Source: Verrucomicrobiales bacterium
GTDB taxonomy: Bacteria; Verrucomicrobiota; Verrucomicrobiia; Verrucomicrobiales; V1-33
Length of the DNA: 64,000 bases
Assembly: GCA_018003315.1 (NCBI GenBank)
Contig: JAGNEJ010000002.1
Location: forward strand, 91,267 to 155,266
Direction: 5' to 3'
A program made the position numbers and the translations under genes. The notes under the pieces are model-generated. The model worked only from the letters and a program-made list of their open reading frames with translations, ran no database searches and was not told the origin of the DNA. Within the stretch, counting starts at the first letter, position 1. Each line of letters begins with the position of its first letter. This document shows, in pieces, positions 45,478 to 54,352 of this stretch.

Positions 45478-46959
45478 ATGAAATCCGTTGCAGCCCTGCT
45501 GCGCATCCTGCTGGGCTTGGCCGTGTCAAGCGCGGCAGCCGCCGGCCCCTCCATTCAAATCGACATCGGCAATGGGGTGACGCTCGACCTCATCCTGGTC
45601 CAGCCGGGGCAGTATTCCCAAGGTTCTCCGGAGGACGAAGCCGGACGCGGTGCCGATGAAGCCGCGCGGCCCGTTGCCCTGACAAAACCATTTTATCTTG
45701 GCAGGACCGAAGTGACCCGGCGGCAGTTCGAAACCTTTGTCCGGGCCACCGGTTACCGGACGGAGGCGGAGGATGGAAAATCCGGCGGTTACGGATGGGA
45801 CGGCCAGAAGCTGCTGCAGCGGAAGGGTTTCAACTGGCGTTCGCCGGGCATTGCCCAGACGGGGGAGCACCCGGTCTGCTGTGTCACCTGGTTTGATGCC
45901 CAGCGGTTCTGCGAGTGGCTCTCGCAGCGCAGTGGACGGAAATTCTCCCTGCCCAGCGAGGCGCAGTGGGAATATGCCTGCCGCGCCGGCACCCAGACTC
46001 CGTGGCCGCTGGAGGTGGATGAAATCGCCTGGCACAAGGGCAACAGCGGGTTTTCCACCCATGCCGCGGCCGGGTTGAAGGCGAATGCCTGGGGCTTTCA
46101 CGACATGGGCGGAAACGTGTGGGAGTGGTGCGAGGACTGGTATGCACCCTATCCTGCAGGACGGGCCATCGATCCGCTGCAGACCAATGACAAACTGAGC
46201 GACAAACCGCGCCGGGTGCTGCGCGGCGGAGGATTTTTGAAGGATGCCAGCGGCGCAAGGAGTGCCGCCCGTTTTCGGAATGACCCTCGCAGCCGCAATG
46301 CGGACAACGGATTCCGGGTGATGACCTTTACCCTCGTGCCCGTGCTGCCAAAAACGCCCGTGGAAGCGACGCATTCCGCTTCCAATGCGGTGGAGCAGCC
46401 GGCTGCGGATTCCTCGCCTGCTCAACCCGCACCGTCGCCAGTTGCTCCGGTTTCGGCCCCGCCTGCCCGCACTGCGGATGTTCCCAGAACGGGAGGCTCC
46501 AGTACGCTGCTGTGGGTGATCCTGAGCGGGCTGGGATTGTTGGTTTTTGCGGTCATTCGCAAACTGCGCGGCGTCACCAGGGGTGCCATCACCACGACAG
46601 AGCCGCCTGCGGCTCCCTCCAGAGGCGATGAACTGGTCCGTTTTGACCCCACTGCGGATGGATTTTGGCTGCGGGCCAGGGCAGAGCGCGGAAGCCGCAT
46701 CCGGTGGAGTTGTCAGGCAGGCGGCACGCCGCTCGAAGGCGTGCTGGAATATGAACCCGGACCGCGCGGCCAGTTCGTCTTTACCGGCCAGCCGCCTGAA
46801 AACATCGCGGCAGTCATTGTCGGCATGGCAGCAGCGCTGGGCATGGAACCGGAACGGCAATCCCCCTTTCCCCCGCCCCATTCCCAGCAGCCGCCGCAGC
46901 GTGAGGAACCTTCCCCGCCTGCCCGACGCAGCCAGCCGCGTTACCCATCGGCCTATTGA
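45478..46959 (+). CDS. FGE/SUMF1-fold secreted protein with membrane anchor, probably non-catalytic
   Basis: 493 residues. The signal peptide (to about residue 22) is followed by a formylglycine-generating-enzyme-type fold (30-280): GGNVWEWCEDWYAP, RVLRGGGFLKDA and NADNGFRVM are the landmarks. True FGEs use two cysteines after the RGGS motif (a C-x4-C pair); here this stretch reads LKDASGARSAARFR with none, so sulfatase maturation is unlikely and a binding role is more probable. A Pro/Ala-rich linker, a helix (343-361, LLWVILSGLGLLVFAV) and a cytoplasmic domain with a Pro-rich end (PPPHSQQPPQ) follow. No sulfatase gene is nearby. It lies 91 bases after PPK2. Confidence 0.82.
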   Translation: MKSVAALLRILLGLAVSSAAAAGPSIQIDIGNGVTLDLILVQPGQYSQGSPEDEAGRGADEAARPVALTKPFYLGRTEVTRRQFETFVRATGYRTEAEDGKSGGYGWDGQKLLQRKGFNWRSPGIAQTGEHPVCCVTWFDAQRFCEWLSQRSGRKFSLPSEAQWEYACRAGTQTPWPLEVDEIAWHKGNSGFSTHAAAGLKANAWGFHDMGGNVWEWCEDWYAPYPAGRAIDPLQTNDKLSDKPRRVLRGGGFLKDASGARSAARFRNDPRSRNADNGFRVMTFTLVPVLPKTPVEATHSASNAVEQPAADSSPAQPAPSPVAPVSAPPARTADVPRTGGSSTLLWVILSGLGLLVFAVIRKLRGVTRGAITTTEPPAAPSRGDELVRFDPTADGFWLRARAERGSRIRWSCQAGGTPLEGVLEYEPGPRGQFVFTGQPPENIAAVIVGMAAALGMEPERQSPFPPPHSQQPPQREEPSPPARRSQPRYPSAY

Positions 46960-47113
46960 CCCTGGCTGTGGTGGCCCACGGCGCTCCCTGGACGCTCCCA
47001 ACGCCATCGTTCGGCCGGAAAATTGAGGTTGAGGAAATTTCCTAATGGCCATGAAGGGCAACCCGTATTAAGAACAACGGGAAACATCAGAGCCAGGCAC
47101 CCGTTAAATTTGT

Positions 47114-47141
47114 TTGGCAAGGTGACGGTTGGTTTTATAAT
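47114..47141 (+). promoter_or_regulatory. Sigma-70-type promoter of the TPR-TolQ-ExbD operon
   Basis: TTGGCA (47114-47119), 16-base spacer, perfect TATAAT (47136-47141), 61 bases before the first ATG of the five-gene run. It is the best promoter match in the window. Confidence 0.7.
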
Positions 47142-47202
47142 CGCCGCCTTTCCGGGACAAAATGGCGGCTGCCGATCCCCTCACTAATCCGTTTTCATTT
47201 CC

Positions 47203-50200
47203 ATGAACCCACCGCCCCGCTCCTCCTTCCTGTTGTGCCTTTCCGCCGGAATGCTGCTGGCCGCCGCGCCGCAAATCTGGGCGGCTCCGCCCCCCAAGCC
47301 CGCGGACCCGAAGGAAAAGCCTGCCGCCCCTGCCGGCGGGGAAAAGCTGCCGACCAACCAGTTCGAAATGCAGCAACTGGCAAACGAAGCCAATGCCGCT
47401 TGGGAACGGGGTGATGCCAAAACCGTGGTGGCCAAACTGGTGCCCTACCTTGCGGCGTGTGAGAAACTCGGGATCACCGAGAAAATGGACATCCTGCTCT
47501 ACATGCTGGGGGTTTCCTACGCCACACCTCCCGATCCCGACTATGCCAAGGCTACCGAGACGCTGAAGAAATACGAAAACAAATTTCCCAAGGGCGACGC
47601 GATCAAGGACGTGATGCTGCTGATCGGAAAATGCCAGGCGCTGGGCGGGGACAACAAGGGCGCCATCGGACAGTTTGAAAAAATCAAAAACATCCCCGAC
47701 CTGCGCGAGCAGGTGCTGCCGATCCTCGCGGAAATTTACGAAAAGGACGACCAGGCCGGCAAGGCGGTCAGCACGCTGCAGGACTACCTCAAGGGTGGCT
47801 ACGGCTCGACGGAACGGGTGAATGCCGCCTTGCGCCTGGCGAAGATTTATTTCGACACCGACAAGGTGGACGAAGGCATCGCGGTGCTGGAACAGGTGAA
47901 AATCAGCCCGAGTGCCGCCGACTACGTGATCATCATCAATGGCCGTGCGCTGGATGCCGCATCCAAGCTCATGGAAGAAAAGCCGGAACTCGCCCTGCGG
48001 GCGCTCCAGGCGGTGCGTCGCCAAAAGGAAGTCGTGCGCCTGCAGAAGGAACGCAACGAGGTGCTCCGAGGGAAGATCGAGGAATGGAAGCGGAAGAAAA
48101 AAGATCCGAAATTCGCCTCCCTGGCCGAGGAGGGAACCACGCGACTCAAACAATTGGAGGAATTGCTCGGACAGGTGGAGAAGGAGGAATCCTACGACGC
48201 CGTGGTCATTTACCAGATCGGACGCTGCTACGCCACGCTGCACCGCTACTGGGAGGCGGAACTGGCGTTCAGGACCATCAATGAGAAATACCCCACCTTC
48301 GCCAACCGTTCCTCTGCCGCCTTTGGACAGATCATTTCGCTGTTCCAGCTCAAGATGAAAAAGGAGGCGCTGGACCTGTGCTGGAAATTCCTCAAGGATT
48401 TCCCGCAGACTGCCGAGGCCGACGAAGTTTCCGAACTGACCGTCACCATGGCCATGGAGGAGAAGGATTTCGACGGCGCCAAGCGGGCGGTGGAAAACGT
48501 CCTCGCGATCAAGGACAAGGACGGAAAGGACTTGCCGAACAAGAACAAAATGATGCTCTACAAGGTGGGCATTGATTTTGAACTCTACGCCTTCGACGCC
48601 GCCCGGGCCACCCTGGATGAATACCGCAAACTCTTTCCCAATGACGCCTTCAAGGAGGAGGTCGATTACCGCTATGCCCTGACCTATTTCTTCAAGAACG
48701 ACTACAAGAACACCATGGAACAGCTGAACAAGTTCCTGGATGCCTACCCGAACAGCCCCTACCTGCCGGACGCCAACTACCGCCTTGGCATCGTGATGTA
48801 CGGCGAGGAGCAGGCCAACAAAACCAAGGCGGCCAAAGCCAAGGAACTCGCGACCTACAAGTCGAACTTCAAGCGCGTCATCGACCACGCGGAGGACGTC
48901 ATCAAGCGCTTCCCGGATTCCACGGTGCTAGGGGAACTCTACGCCCTCATCGGTGACTGCTACGACCAGATGACACCGGCCGAAGTCGAGGAACTCAAGC
49001 TGGAAAGCGTCGATAAATCCTCCGGCGACGCCTACATGAACGCCGCGATGAAGGCGTCGAACGACAACGTCATGGAATACGGCCTGGAGCAGGCCCGCAC
49101 CAAGTTCCAAGCCATCGGGGCATGGAAGGAAATTCAGGCGCTTTACGAAGACTTCGTCACCCGCCATCCGGAACACCCAGACCGCCTCAAAGGCATCAAC
49201 TATATTTGCATGGCGATCAGCCGCCAGGCCACCAACGCCGAGGAGCGCGAGCAGCGGCGCGGGGAAATTCGGTCCCGGCTCATCAAGGAAATTCTGCCAA
49301 ACATCAACCGGCCGAACAAGGAAGGGGTGGAAATGCTGCTGCAGCAACTGGCGCAGGCCGCGATTCCCAAGCGCAAGCCCCGCCCCGCCACTCCGCCAGC
49401 AGGCGCTCCGGCCACACCGGGAACCGGGACCACCGCGCCACCGCCGCCACCGCCGCCTTCCGCTCCAGATGAGGACCCATATGATGTCGCCGTCAAGCAG
49501 CTCGACACGCAGATGGACGAAGAACTGGCCAAGGGGGGGATGAAGCTCAACAACACCGGCAAGGCCCGGATGCTCTACACCAAGGCCCAACTGCTCAAGA
49601 TGGTTGGAGCCAAACGGGACCCGGCTGATCCGAAGAAGAAGATCGACCGCACGCCGGATTACGAAAAACTCCTTGATCAGATTGGTACCGAATTTCAGCC
49701 GGAAGACCTGCCGTCCACCCTGCTGGCATTTGTTGGGGATCACCTGCGCAAGCGGGGCATTGTGGAAAAGGCGACTGCCTGCTACAATCGGCTGCTCCAG
49801 TTCTTCCCGCACAGCGACTTTCTGGACTTTGCCGTCGTGGGGCTGGGAGACATGGCCTATGAGGCCAAAAACTACGCCGAGGCGGAAAAGCAATACCGCA
49901 AGGCCAAGGACGAAGTTCCTGGAATGAAATACCCCAATGCGCTCATGGGTCTGGCCAAATCGCAGATTGCCCAAGGAAATTACAAGGACTGTGAAGCGCC
50001 GCTGACCGAGATTGTCGGCACCAAGGAATGGAAGGGCGAATTGACAGCGGAAGCGCTCTACTGGCTCGGTGAATCCTCCTTCAAACTTGGAAATTTCTCC
50101 GTTTCCGCCAATTACTACCAGCGGATTTTCCTCTCCTTTGCCAAGTATGCGGACTGGGCGGTCAAGGGTTACATCGGCGCCATCGAAAGCTTCATGGCAC

Positions 50201-50331
50201 TCGGCCAGAAACCCCAGGCCGCCGCCCATGCCAAGGAAGCCAAGGAATACCTCGTCAAGCGCAAGCTGGAAGCCGGGCCGCTCATGCAGCAGCTGCGGGA
50301 GGTCTGCGGCAAGCGCGGACTTCCCCTCTAA
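47203..50331 (+). CDS. Large secreted tetratricopeptide-repeat protein of a TolQ/ExbD operon
   Basis: 1042 residues. A signal peptide (about 1-27, ...LLAAAPQIWAA) is followed by TPR-type helical repeats along nearly the whole chain; motifs such as YDAVVIYQIGRCYATLHRYW, DYKNTMEQLNKFLDAYPNSP and LYWLGESSFKLGNFSVSANY show the paired helices with Gly/Ala and Pro-capped turns. A Pro-rich linker (PPPPPPPSAPDEDP) near residue 740-760 splits it in two. In the periplasm it could serve as a scaffold or an outer-membrane-linked lever for the motor genes that follow; that is inference from operon position. The 28-base gap to the next gene and lack of a terminator indicate one transcript. Confidence 0.85.
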   Translation: MNPPPRSSFLLCLSAGMLLAAAPQIWAAPPPKPADPKEKPAAPAGGEKLPTNQFEMQQLANEANAAWERGDAKTVVAKLVPYLAACEKLGITEKMDILLYMLGVSYATPPDPDYAKATETLKKYENKFPKGDAIKDVMLLIGKCQALGGDNKGAIGQFEKIKNIPDLREQVLPILAEIYEKDDQAGKAVSTLQDYLKGGYGSTERVNAALRLAKIYFDTDKVDEGIAVLEQVKISPSAADYVIIINGRALDAASKLMEEKPELALRALQAVRRQKEVVRLQKERNEVLRGKIEEWKRKKKDPKFASLAEEGTTRLKQLEELLGQVEKEESYDAVVIYQIGRCYATLHRYWEAELAFRTINEKYPTFANRSSAAFGQIISLFQLKMKKEALDLCWKFLKDFPQTAEADEVSELTVTMAMEEKDFDGAKRAVENVLAIKDKDGKDLPNKNKMMLYKVGIDFELYAFDAARATLDEYRKLFPNDAFKEEVDYRYALTYFFKNDYKNTMEQLNKFLDAYPNSPYLPDANYRLGIVMYGEEQANKTKAAKAKELATYKSNFKRVIDHAEDVIKRFPDSTVLGELYALIGDCYDQMTPAEVEELKLESVDKSSGDAYMNAAMKASNDNVMEYGLEQARTKFQAIGAWKEIQALYEDFVTRHPEHPDRLKGINYICMAISRQATNAEEREQRRGEIRSRLIKEILPNINRPNKEGVEMLLQQLAQAAIPKRKPRPATPPAGAPATPGTGTTAPPPPPPPSAPDEDPYDVAVKQLDTQMDEELAKGGMKLNNTGKARMLYTKAQLLKMVGAKRDPADPKKKIDRTPDYEKLLDQIGTEFQPEDLPSTLLAFVGDHLRKRGIVEKATACYNRLLQFFPHSDFLDFAVVGLGDMAYEAKNYAEAEKQYRKAKDEVPGMKYPNALMGLAKSQIAQGNYKDCEAPLTEIVGTKEWKGELTAEALYWLGESSFKLGNFSVSANYYQRIFLSFAKYADWAVKGYIGAIESFMALGQKPQAAAHAKEAKEYLVKRKLEAGPLMQQLREVCGKRGLPL

Positions 50332-50358
50332 GAACCAGACAATCCCACTGAGTCATTC

Positions 50359-51285
50359 ATGAAACTGCCACTGTTCATTCTCACGCTCGGCGTCTTCGCC
50401 TGGAGTGCGCTGCCCGCCTTCAGTCAGCGCCTCTTTACCAAGGATGGCAAGGAATTGCCCTGGGCCGACTGTGTGATTCAGGGGTCCAACGTGGCGTGGA
50501 AAACCAAGGACGCCCTCGGCAAGGACCGGATCATCAATATTCTCGGCACGGACATCGTCCGCATCGACTATCCAGAACCGGTGGAGTTGCAGGATGCAGC
50601 CGCCGCGGCAACGCGGGGCGATGGAGACACCGCCCTGACCAAGGCGGATGTGGTGCTCAAGCAGTTTGAAGGGTTCAAGCTGACCGCCGGTTCCTGGTGG
50701 GTGTCCGCTGCGCTGGTGAAGCTGGAAGCGCTGGGAATCAAGAAGGACGAAGCCGGGTTCGACAAACTCAATGCCGAATTGAAGGCGATGACCCTTGGTC
50801 CATCCGATCAACTTCGCCTGCGTGCCGCGCAGGGAGCACAGGAATATTACAAGGGCGCACCGGGTCCGGCCAAGCAGATCGTCGAAGAGATCATCCCCAA
50901 GACCGATGACGCCGCGGTGCTGGCGAAACTCTACCTGCTGCTCGGAGACATCGAGTATAAACGGCAGTCATTCGCCGATGCCCGCGAGGCCTACCTTCAC
51001 GTGCCCGTGTTTTACGGCTCCCAGGGACTGCTGCTGCCCAATGCCGAACTTGGGGCCGCGCGGTCGCTGGTGAAATTGCAGCGGCTCGAAGACGCTTCCG
51101 AAATGCTTTCGGGCATCGTGGACCGCTACCCGGGAACCCCCCAGGCGAAAGCGGCGGATGAGGAACGCAAGCAACTGCTCAAGGCGCTGGGGGAAACCGA
51201 ACAGAGCATGGCGGAAAAGCAGGGCAACGCGGACGCCAAGGAGAAGCCCGAGGGGGAAACACCTGCAGAAGAGGAGAAAAAGTAA
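50359..51285 (+). CDS. Secreted TPR-like partner protein
   Basis: 308 residues. The signal peptide (MKLPLFILTLGVFAWSALPAF, cut near residue 22) is followed by a short beta part (TKDGKELPWADCVIQG...VRIDYPEP). Four or so TPR-like helical pairs follow (LAKLYLLLGDIEYKRQSFAD is the clearest) and an acidic Lys/Glu-rich tail (NADAKEKPEGETPAEEEKK). It lies 28 bases after the large TPR gene and 81 before the TolQ-like gene. The paired TPR proteins are probably periplasmic parts of the same complex. A weak internal promoter (TTGACG 51319-51324, TAACCA 51342-51347) may lie in the following gap. Confidence 0.8.
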   Translation: MKLPLFILTLGVFAWSALPAFSQRLFTKDGKELPWADCVIQGSNVAWKTKDALGKDRIINILGTDIVRIDYPEPVELQDAAAAATRGDGDTALTKADVVLKQFEGFKLTAGSWWVSAALVKLEALGIKKDEAGFDKLNAELKAMTLGPSDQLRLRAAQGAQEYYKGAPGPAKQIVEEIIPKTDDAAVLAKLYLLLGDIEYKRQSFADAREAYLHVPVFYGSQGLLLPNAELGAARSLVKLQRLEDASEMLSGIVDRYPGTPQAKAADEERKQLLKALGETEQSMAEKQGNADAKEKPEGETPAEEEKK

Positions 51286-51366
51286 CCGCAATCTGCTCCG
51301 CCTGTTTGACAATGACACTTGACGCTTTACGACCAAACGCTTAACCAGACACACGAAAATCAACTC

Positions 51367-52161
51367 ATGAAATTCAAGTCCCTTTCTCTCGCCTTCACCA
51401 CCGCGCTGCTCGTGGCACTCCCATCCTTGGCCTCAGCCCAGGAGGTTCACTCCAAGAGTTTTTTCAAGAAACTGGAAGAGGGCGGCTGGGTCATGATCCC
51501 CCTGGCCATCTGTTCGATCGCCATGCTCTGGCTGCTGGTCGATGGCATTCTGCGCACCCGCCCGCTGCGTCTGGTTCCACCCATGGAACTCGAAAAGCTG
51601 CGCAATGCCTTCCGGGCCGGTGACTACGTGGGCGCTTATCAGGTCACTCAGGAAGTCCCGTGTGCCATCAACAACGTCGTCCGCGCCGGATTGGTGAGCC
51701 TTGGGGACGGCAAGGATGCCACGGAGGAAGCCATGCTCGCAGAAATCAACAAAGAGCAGGCCCGCGGAGCCGTGAGACTTTCGTATCTTTCCGTGCTCGG
51801 CGTCTGCACTCCGATGATCGGACTCATCGGAACCGTGACCGGGATGATTCGAGCCTTCGAAGCCTTGGGACAGGGCAACGTCGCCCAGAATGCCGACCAG
51901 CTCGCTTCCGCCATCGGTGAAGTGCTCGTGGCCACGGCAACGGGTCTGTTCATCGCCGTTCCGGCGTTCATGGCCTATTACTTCCTGCGCAACCGCCTGC
52001 AGAATGCGATGCAGGAAGTGGAATACGAAGCCATGAACCTGTTCCGCAAACTGCCCTATCATCTCGCCGAAGGCGTGCACATCGGAGATCAGGAACTTTA
52101 TGCCAATACTCCGAACTGGGTCGATGCCCCGGGCGGCGAAACGGCTGCGCCTGCGGCCTGA
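51367..52161 (+). CDS. MotA/TolQ/ExbB proton channel family protein
   Basis: 264 residues. Unlike E. coli TolQ, it starts with a cleavable signal peptide (MKFKSLSLAFTTALLVALP...ASAQ), then three transmembrane helices: near 40 (WVMIPLAICSIAMLWLLV), near 150 (GVCTPMIGLIGTVTGMI) and near 190 (VATATGLFIAVPAFMAY). The last two carry the family Thr/Gly/Pro pattern LIGTVTGMI..F and LVATATGLFIAVPA. The channel uses the proton gradient to drive its ExbD/TolR partners, which are encoded next. ATG 51367 is chosen over an upstream TTG. A gap of 92 bases precedes the first exbD. Confidence 0.9.
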   Translation: MKFKSLSLAFTTALLVALPSLASAQEVHSKSFFKKLEEGGWVMIPLAICSIAMLWLLVDGILRTRPLRLVPPMELEKLRNAFRAGDYVGAYQVTQEVPCAINNVVRAGLVSLGDGKDATEEAMLAEINKEQARGAVRLSYLSVLGVCTPMIGLIGTVTGMIRAFEALGQGNVAQNADQLASAIGEVLVATATGLFIAVPAFMAYYFLRNRLQNAMQEVEYEAMNLFRKLPYHLAEGVHIGDQELYANTPNWVDAPGGETAAPAA

Positions 52162-52253
52162 CGAATTCCCGGAAAGGAGGCCGCTGCTTGCGAGCGGCGG
52201 CATTCCTTTTTGTGCTTTTCCCACTCACACCAACCTTTTACTGACACAAGCTT

Positions 52254-52682
52254 ATGGCAGGCGGCGGCGGCGGCGGTGAAGGCGAACCGGAGTTTCAGAT
52301 TGCTCCGATGATCGACGTGTTGCTCACGTTGCTCATTTTCTTCATGAGCATCACCACTTCCCAGGTGGAAAAGGTGGACCGTGACATCAAGCTTCCCGTT
52401 GCGCCCGATGCCAAGGAGCGGAAGCCGGACGGCAAGCAGGCGATCATCAACGTCAAATGGAACCCGTCTGATCAGAAATCCACCATCACCTTTGACAGCA
52501 AACCCTACGAGGACATGGAGGAACTGAAAACCGCCTTGGAGGCCAAGAGGGGAGCCCGCACCGACCTTGAGATTCTGATCCGCGGGGACCGCGACCTGCC
52601 GGCGAAGGAGATTCAAAAGATCATGCAGGCGGCGGGCATGGCCGGCATCGACTCGCTCGCCTACTCCACTTATAACCAATAG
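52254..52682 (+). CDS. ExbD/TolR family protein (first of two)
   Basis: 142 residues. A short Gly-rich cytoplasmic start (MAGGGGGGEGEPEFQ) precedes one transmembrane helix with the essential Asp in APMIDVLLTLLIFFM (about residue 21). A periplasmic domain ending with the typical QKIMQAAGMAGIDSLAY follows. It is predicted to work with the TolQ-like channel before it. The gene ends 11 bases before a second exbD, and the two differ clearly in sequence, so they are probably non-equivalent subunits. Confidence 0.9.
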   Translation: MAGGGGGGEGEPEFQIAPMIDVLLTLLIFFMSITTSQVEKVDRDIKLPVAPDAKERKPDGKQAIINVKWNPSDQKSTITFDSKPYEDMEELKTALEAKRGARTDLEILIRGDRDLPAKEIQKIMQAAGMAGIDSLAYSTYNQ

Positions 52683-52693
52683 TCCGCGACACC

Positions 52694-53167
52694 ATGAGCC
52701 GCATTCGCCGCGAAAACAAGAACGAGGACGTCGGGTTCCAAATTGCCCCCATGATCGACGTGGTCTTCGTCATCATGCTTTTCTTCATGGTGAAAGTGGG
52801 TGCCCGCCAGGTCGAAATGGAAATCAAATCCAAGCTTCCCGGCAGTGCGGAGACCTCCACCAGCATCAGCGGCATGGAAGCGCTGGAGGAAAACATCGCC
52901 ATTGATCAGGACGGGATCATCTCTCACAACGAGGAAATGCTGGACGGCATGGGACAGGTGGACAGCAAGGGGGAGGGTGCCGACGAAAAACAGTTGAAGG
53001 AACGGATGAAACGCCTCGCCGAACAGGGCAAGGCCGACAAGACCGAGGTCATTGTCACCGTCAGCACCCAGCCGGATACGAAATACAGCCGGATCATCAA
53101 GGTCATGAACGCCCTGCAGTATGCGGGCATTCGCAATGTGACCTTCACGGTGGCCGAAGAACTTTGA
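52694..53167 (+). CDS. ExbD/TolR family protein (second of two)
   Basis: 157 residues. The start has several Arg/Lys (MSRIRRENKNEDVGFQ). The transmembrane helix carries the essential Asp in APMIDVVFVIMLFFMV, and the periplasmic part includes an inserted acidic region (GQVDSKGEGADEKQ). The end reads YSRIIKVMNALQYAGIRNVTF, the usual peptidoglycan- or partner-facing tail. With two ExbD proteins and one TolQ-like protein the set resembles the AglRQS and GldLM-type logic rather than simple ExbBD. It closes the operon; an inverted repeat follows. Confidence 0.9.
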   Translation: MSRIRRENKNEDVGFQIAPMIDVVFVIMLFFMVKVGARQVEMEIKSKLPGSAETSTSISGMEALEENIAIDQDGIISHNEEMLDGMGQVDSKGEGADEKQLKERMKRLAEQGKADKTEVIVTVSTQPDTKYSRIIKVMNALQYAGIRNVTFTVAEEL

Positions 53168-53168
53168 T

Positions 53169-53208
53169 TGGCAGGATTGCGGGAATGCAGTGGTGAACTC
53201 CCCTGCCA
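53169..53208 (+). terminator. Inverted repeat after the ExbD operon
   Basis: TGGCAGG (53169-53175) pairs with CCTGCCA (53202-53208), arms 7 bp, loop 26 bases. It begins directly after the second exbD stop and is followed by GACTTT. The long loop makes it a poor intrinsic terminator. Confidence 0.3.
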
Positions 53209-53254
53209 GACTTTCGGTGATGGAATTTCCGGAGGTGAACGCTGGAATGCCCAT

Positions 53255-53283
53255 TTGACAACGCTCGTCCCGGCCCCAATTTA
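53255..53283 (+). promoter_or_regulatory. Promoter of the tRNA-Trp gene
   Basis: TTGACA (53255-53260) with a 17-base spacer to AATTTA (53278-53283), ending 11 bases before the first tRNA base. The -35 is perfect; the -10 is poor. Confidence 0.5.
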
Positions 53284-53294
53284 GTTTCCACAAA

Positions 53295-53370
53295 ACGCCA
53301 GTAGCTCAATTGGTAGAGTAGCGGTCTCCAAAACCGTTGGTTGGGGGTTCGATTCCCTCCTGGCGTGCCA
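53295..53370 (+). tRNA. trnW: tRNA-Trp (anticodon CCA)
   Basis: 76 bases with the CCA tail encoded. The acceptor stem ACGCCAG/CTGGCGT pairs over 7 bp; the anticodon stem GCGGT/ACCGT (one G-U) carries the loop CTCCAAA, giving anticodon CCA at 53328-53330; the T stem GGGGG/CCCTC encloses TTCGATT. It stands alone between the ExbD operon and the beta-barrel gene. Confidence 0.97.
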
Positions 53371-53438
53371 CCCTTTTCCTGTCCGGAACAGTGGCCGATT
53401 TCGCTGGTTCCCCCCCCTGAATCTCAACGGGAGGCAAA

Positions 53439-54203
53439 TCAGAATCCCACGGTCAACTTGACTCCTCCGTAGAGATCATCATCCAGTTCGCCCAGTTGGG
53501 CGAAGGGGAAATTACCGGCGATGTAGGGAGTAAGTTCAACATGCTCACTTAGTTTGAGCGGAAAGGAGAGTGAGAGCATGAGGTGGTTGAATCCCGTTCC
53601 CTCCGCGAAGTAGTCGGAATCCCAGCCCAGTGCCACGCCCGGTTGGATGGTGACAACGTCGTTGAGTTGATAGGGAAGCTCCGCAGCCAGTTCGTAATAG
53701 AACGCCTCGCGGGTGAAGCTGTAGGTGCCCATCACGGTCACACTGGCGGGACCGACATCGCGGCTGACGGAGAAGATCATTTCCTGTTCGTCGTCGATTC
53801 CCTCGCCGGCGCCGAGAGACCCCTGCGGATAGTAGTATCCAGCGTAACCCAGGCCGAATTCGTATTTGCCGAAACTGAGCAGGAATCCGGCGTTGAGGTC
53901 GAACTCGTTGTAGTCATCGTCCATGTCGTGGAGATACCAAGGGGTGACCGCGAAGAACAGGCTTTCGGTCAGCGGAACAGTCAGGGAAAGCTGCGCCCAC
54001 GGGGTGTTTTTCTGCAGCAGCTCACCGCGGAAAATGTAATGGGAATCATATCCGATGGCGGCCTCGATTTCCAGGCCGCTCGACTCAGCAGATTCCGGAG
54101 GCGGCACCGGGGCTTGGGAGGCCGAGGTGGAACCTGCCAGAGCAGTGGATGCGGCAGCAAGGGCTGCGACGGTCGCAAGAAAAGCGGAAGGGAATTTTTT
54201 CAT
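53439..54203 (-). CDS. Outer-membrane beta-barrel protein
   Basis: 254 residues. The signal peptide (MKKFPSAFLATVAALAAAST...AGS) is followed by alternating hydrophobic strands ending in GGVKLTVGF, an aromatic C-terminal residue as recognised by BAM. The GLEIEAAIGYDSHYIFRGE opening resembles the TorF/DUF-type porin-like barrels ('GYDSRYIFRG') seen in marine bacteria. Acidic loops (MDDDYNEFDLN) face outward. Its solute is unknown. ATG 54203 is the signal-peptide start. It is a single gene, convergent with the tRNA. Confidence 0.8.
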   Translation of the reverse strand: MKKFPSAFLATVAALAAASTALAGSTSASQAPVPPPESAESSGLEIEAAIGYDSHYIFRGELLQKNTPWAQLSLTVPLTESLFFAVTPWYLHDMDDDYNEFDLNAGFLLSFGKYEFGLGYAGYYYPQGSLGAGEGIDDEQEMIFSVSRDVGPASVTVMGTYSFTREAFYYELAAELPYQLNDVVTIQPGVALGWDSDYFAEGTGFNHLMLSLSFPLKLSEHVELTPYIAGNFPFAQLGELDDDLYGGVKLTVGF

Positions 54204-54352
54204 GCTGAAGGGATCTCGGTGAGTTGGCGAAAACCAATGGCAATCGTGACATGATTTCACCCGGCTGCGAAGGGAAAAGCGCACATTTTCTCGAATTTAG
54301 GTGTTGCGTGACGCCCCTCGGCGGCGCCGGCAGTGTGCCGTTGCCGGTCCGA

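Noticed and set aside
47104-50229. Two long minus-strand frames opposite the large TPR gene
   Set aside because: They follow the codon periodicity of the TPR gene and contain no family motif.
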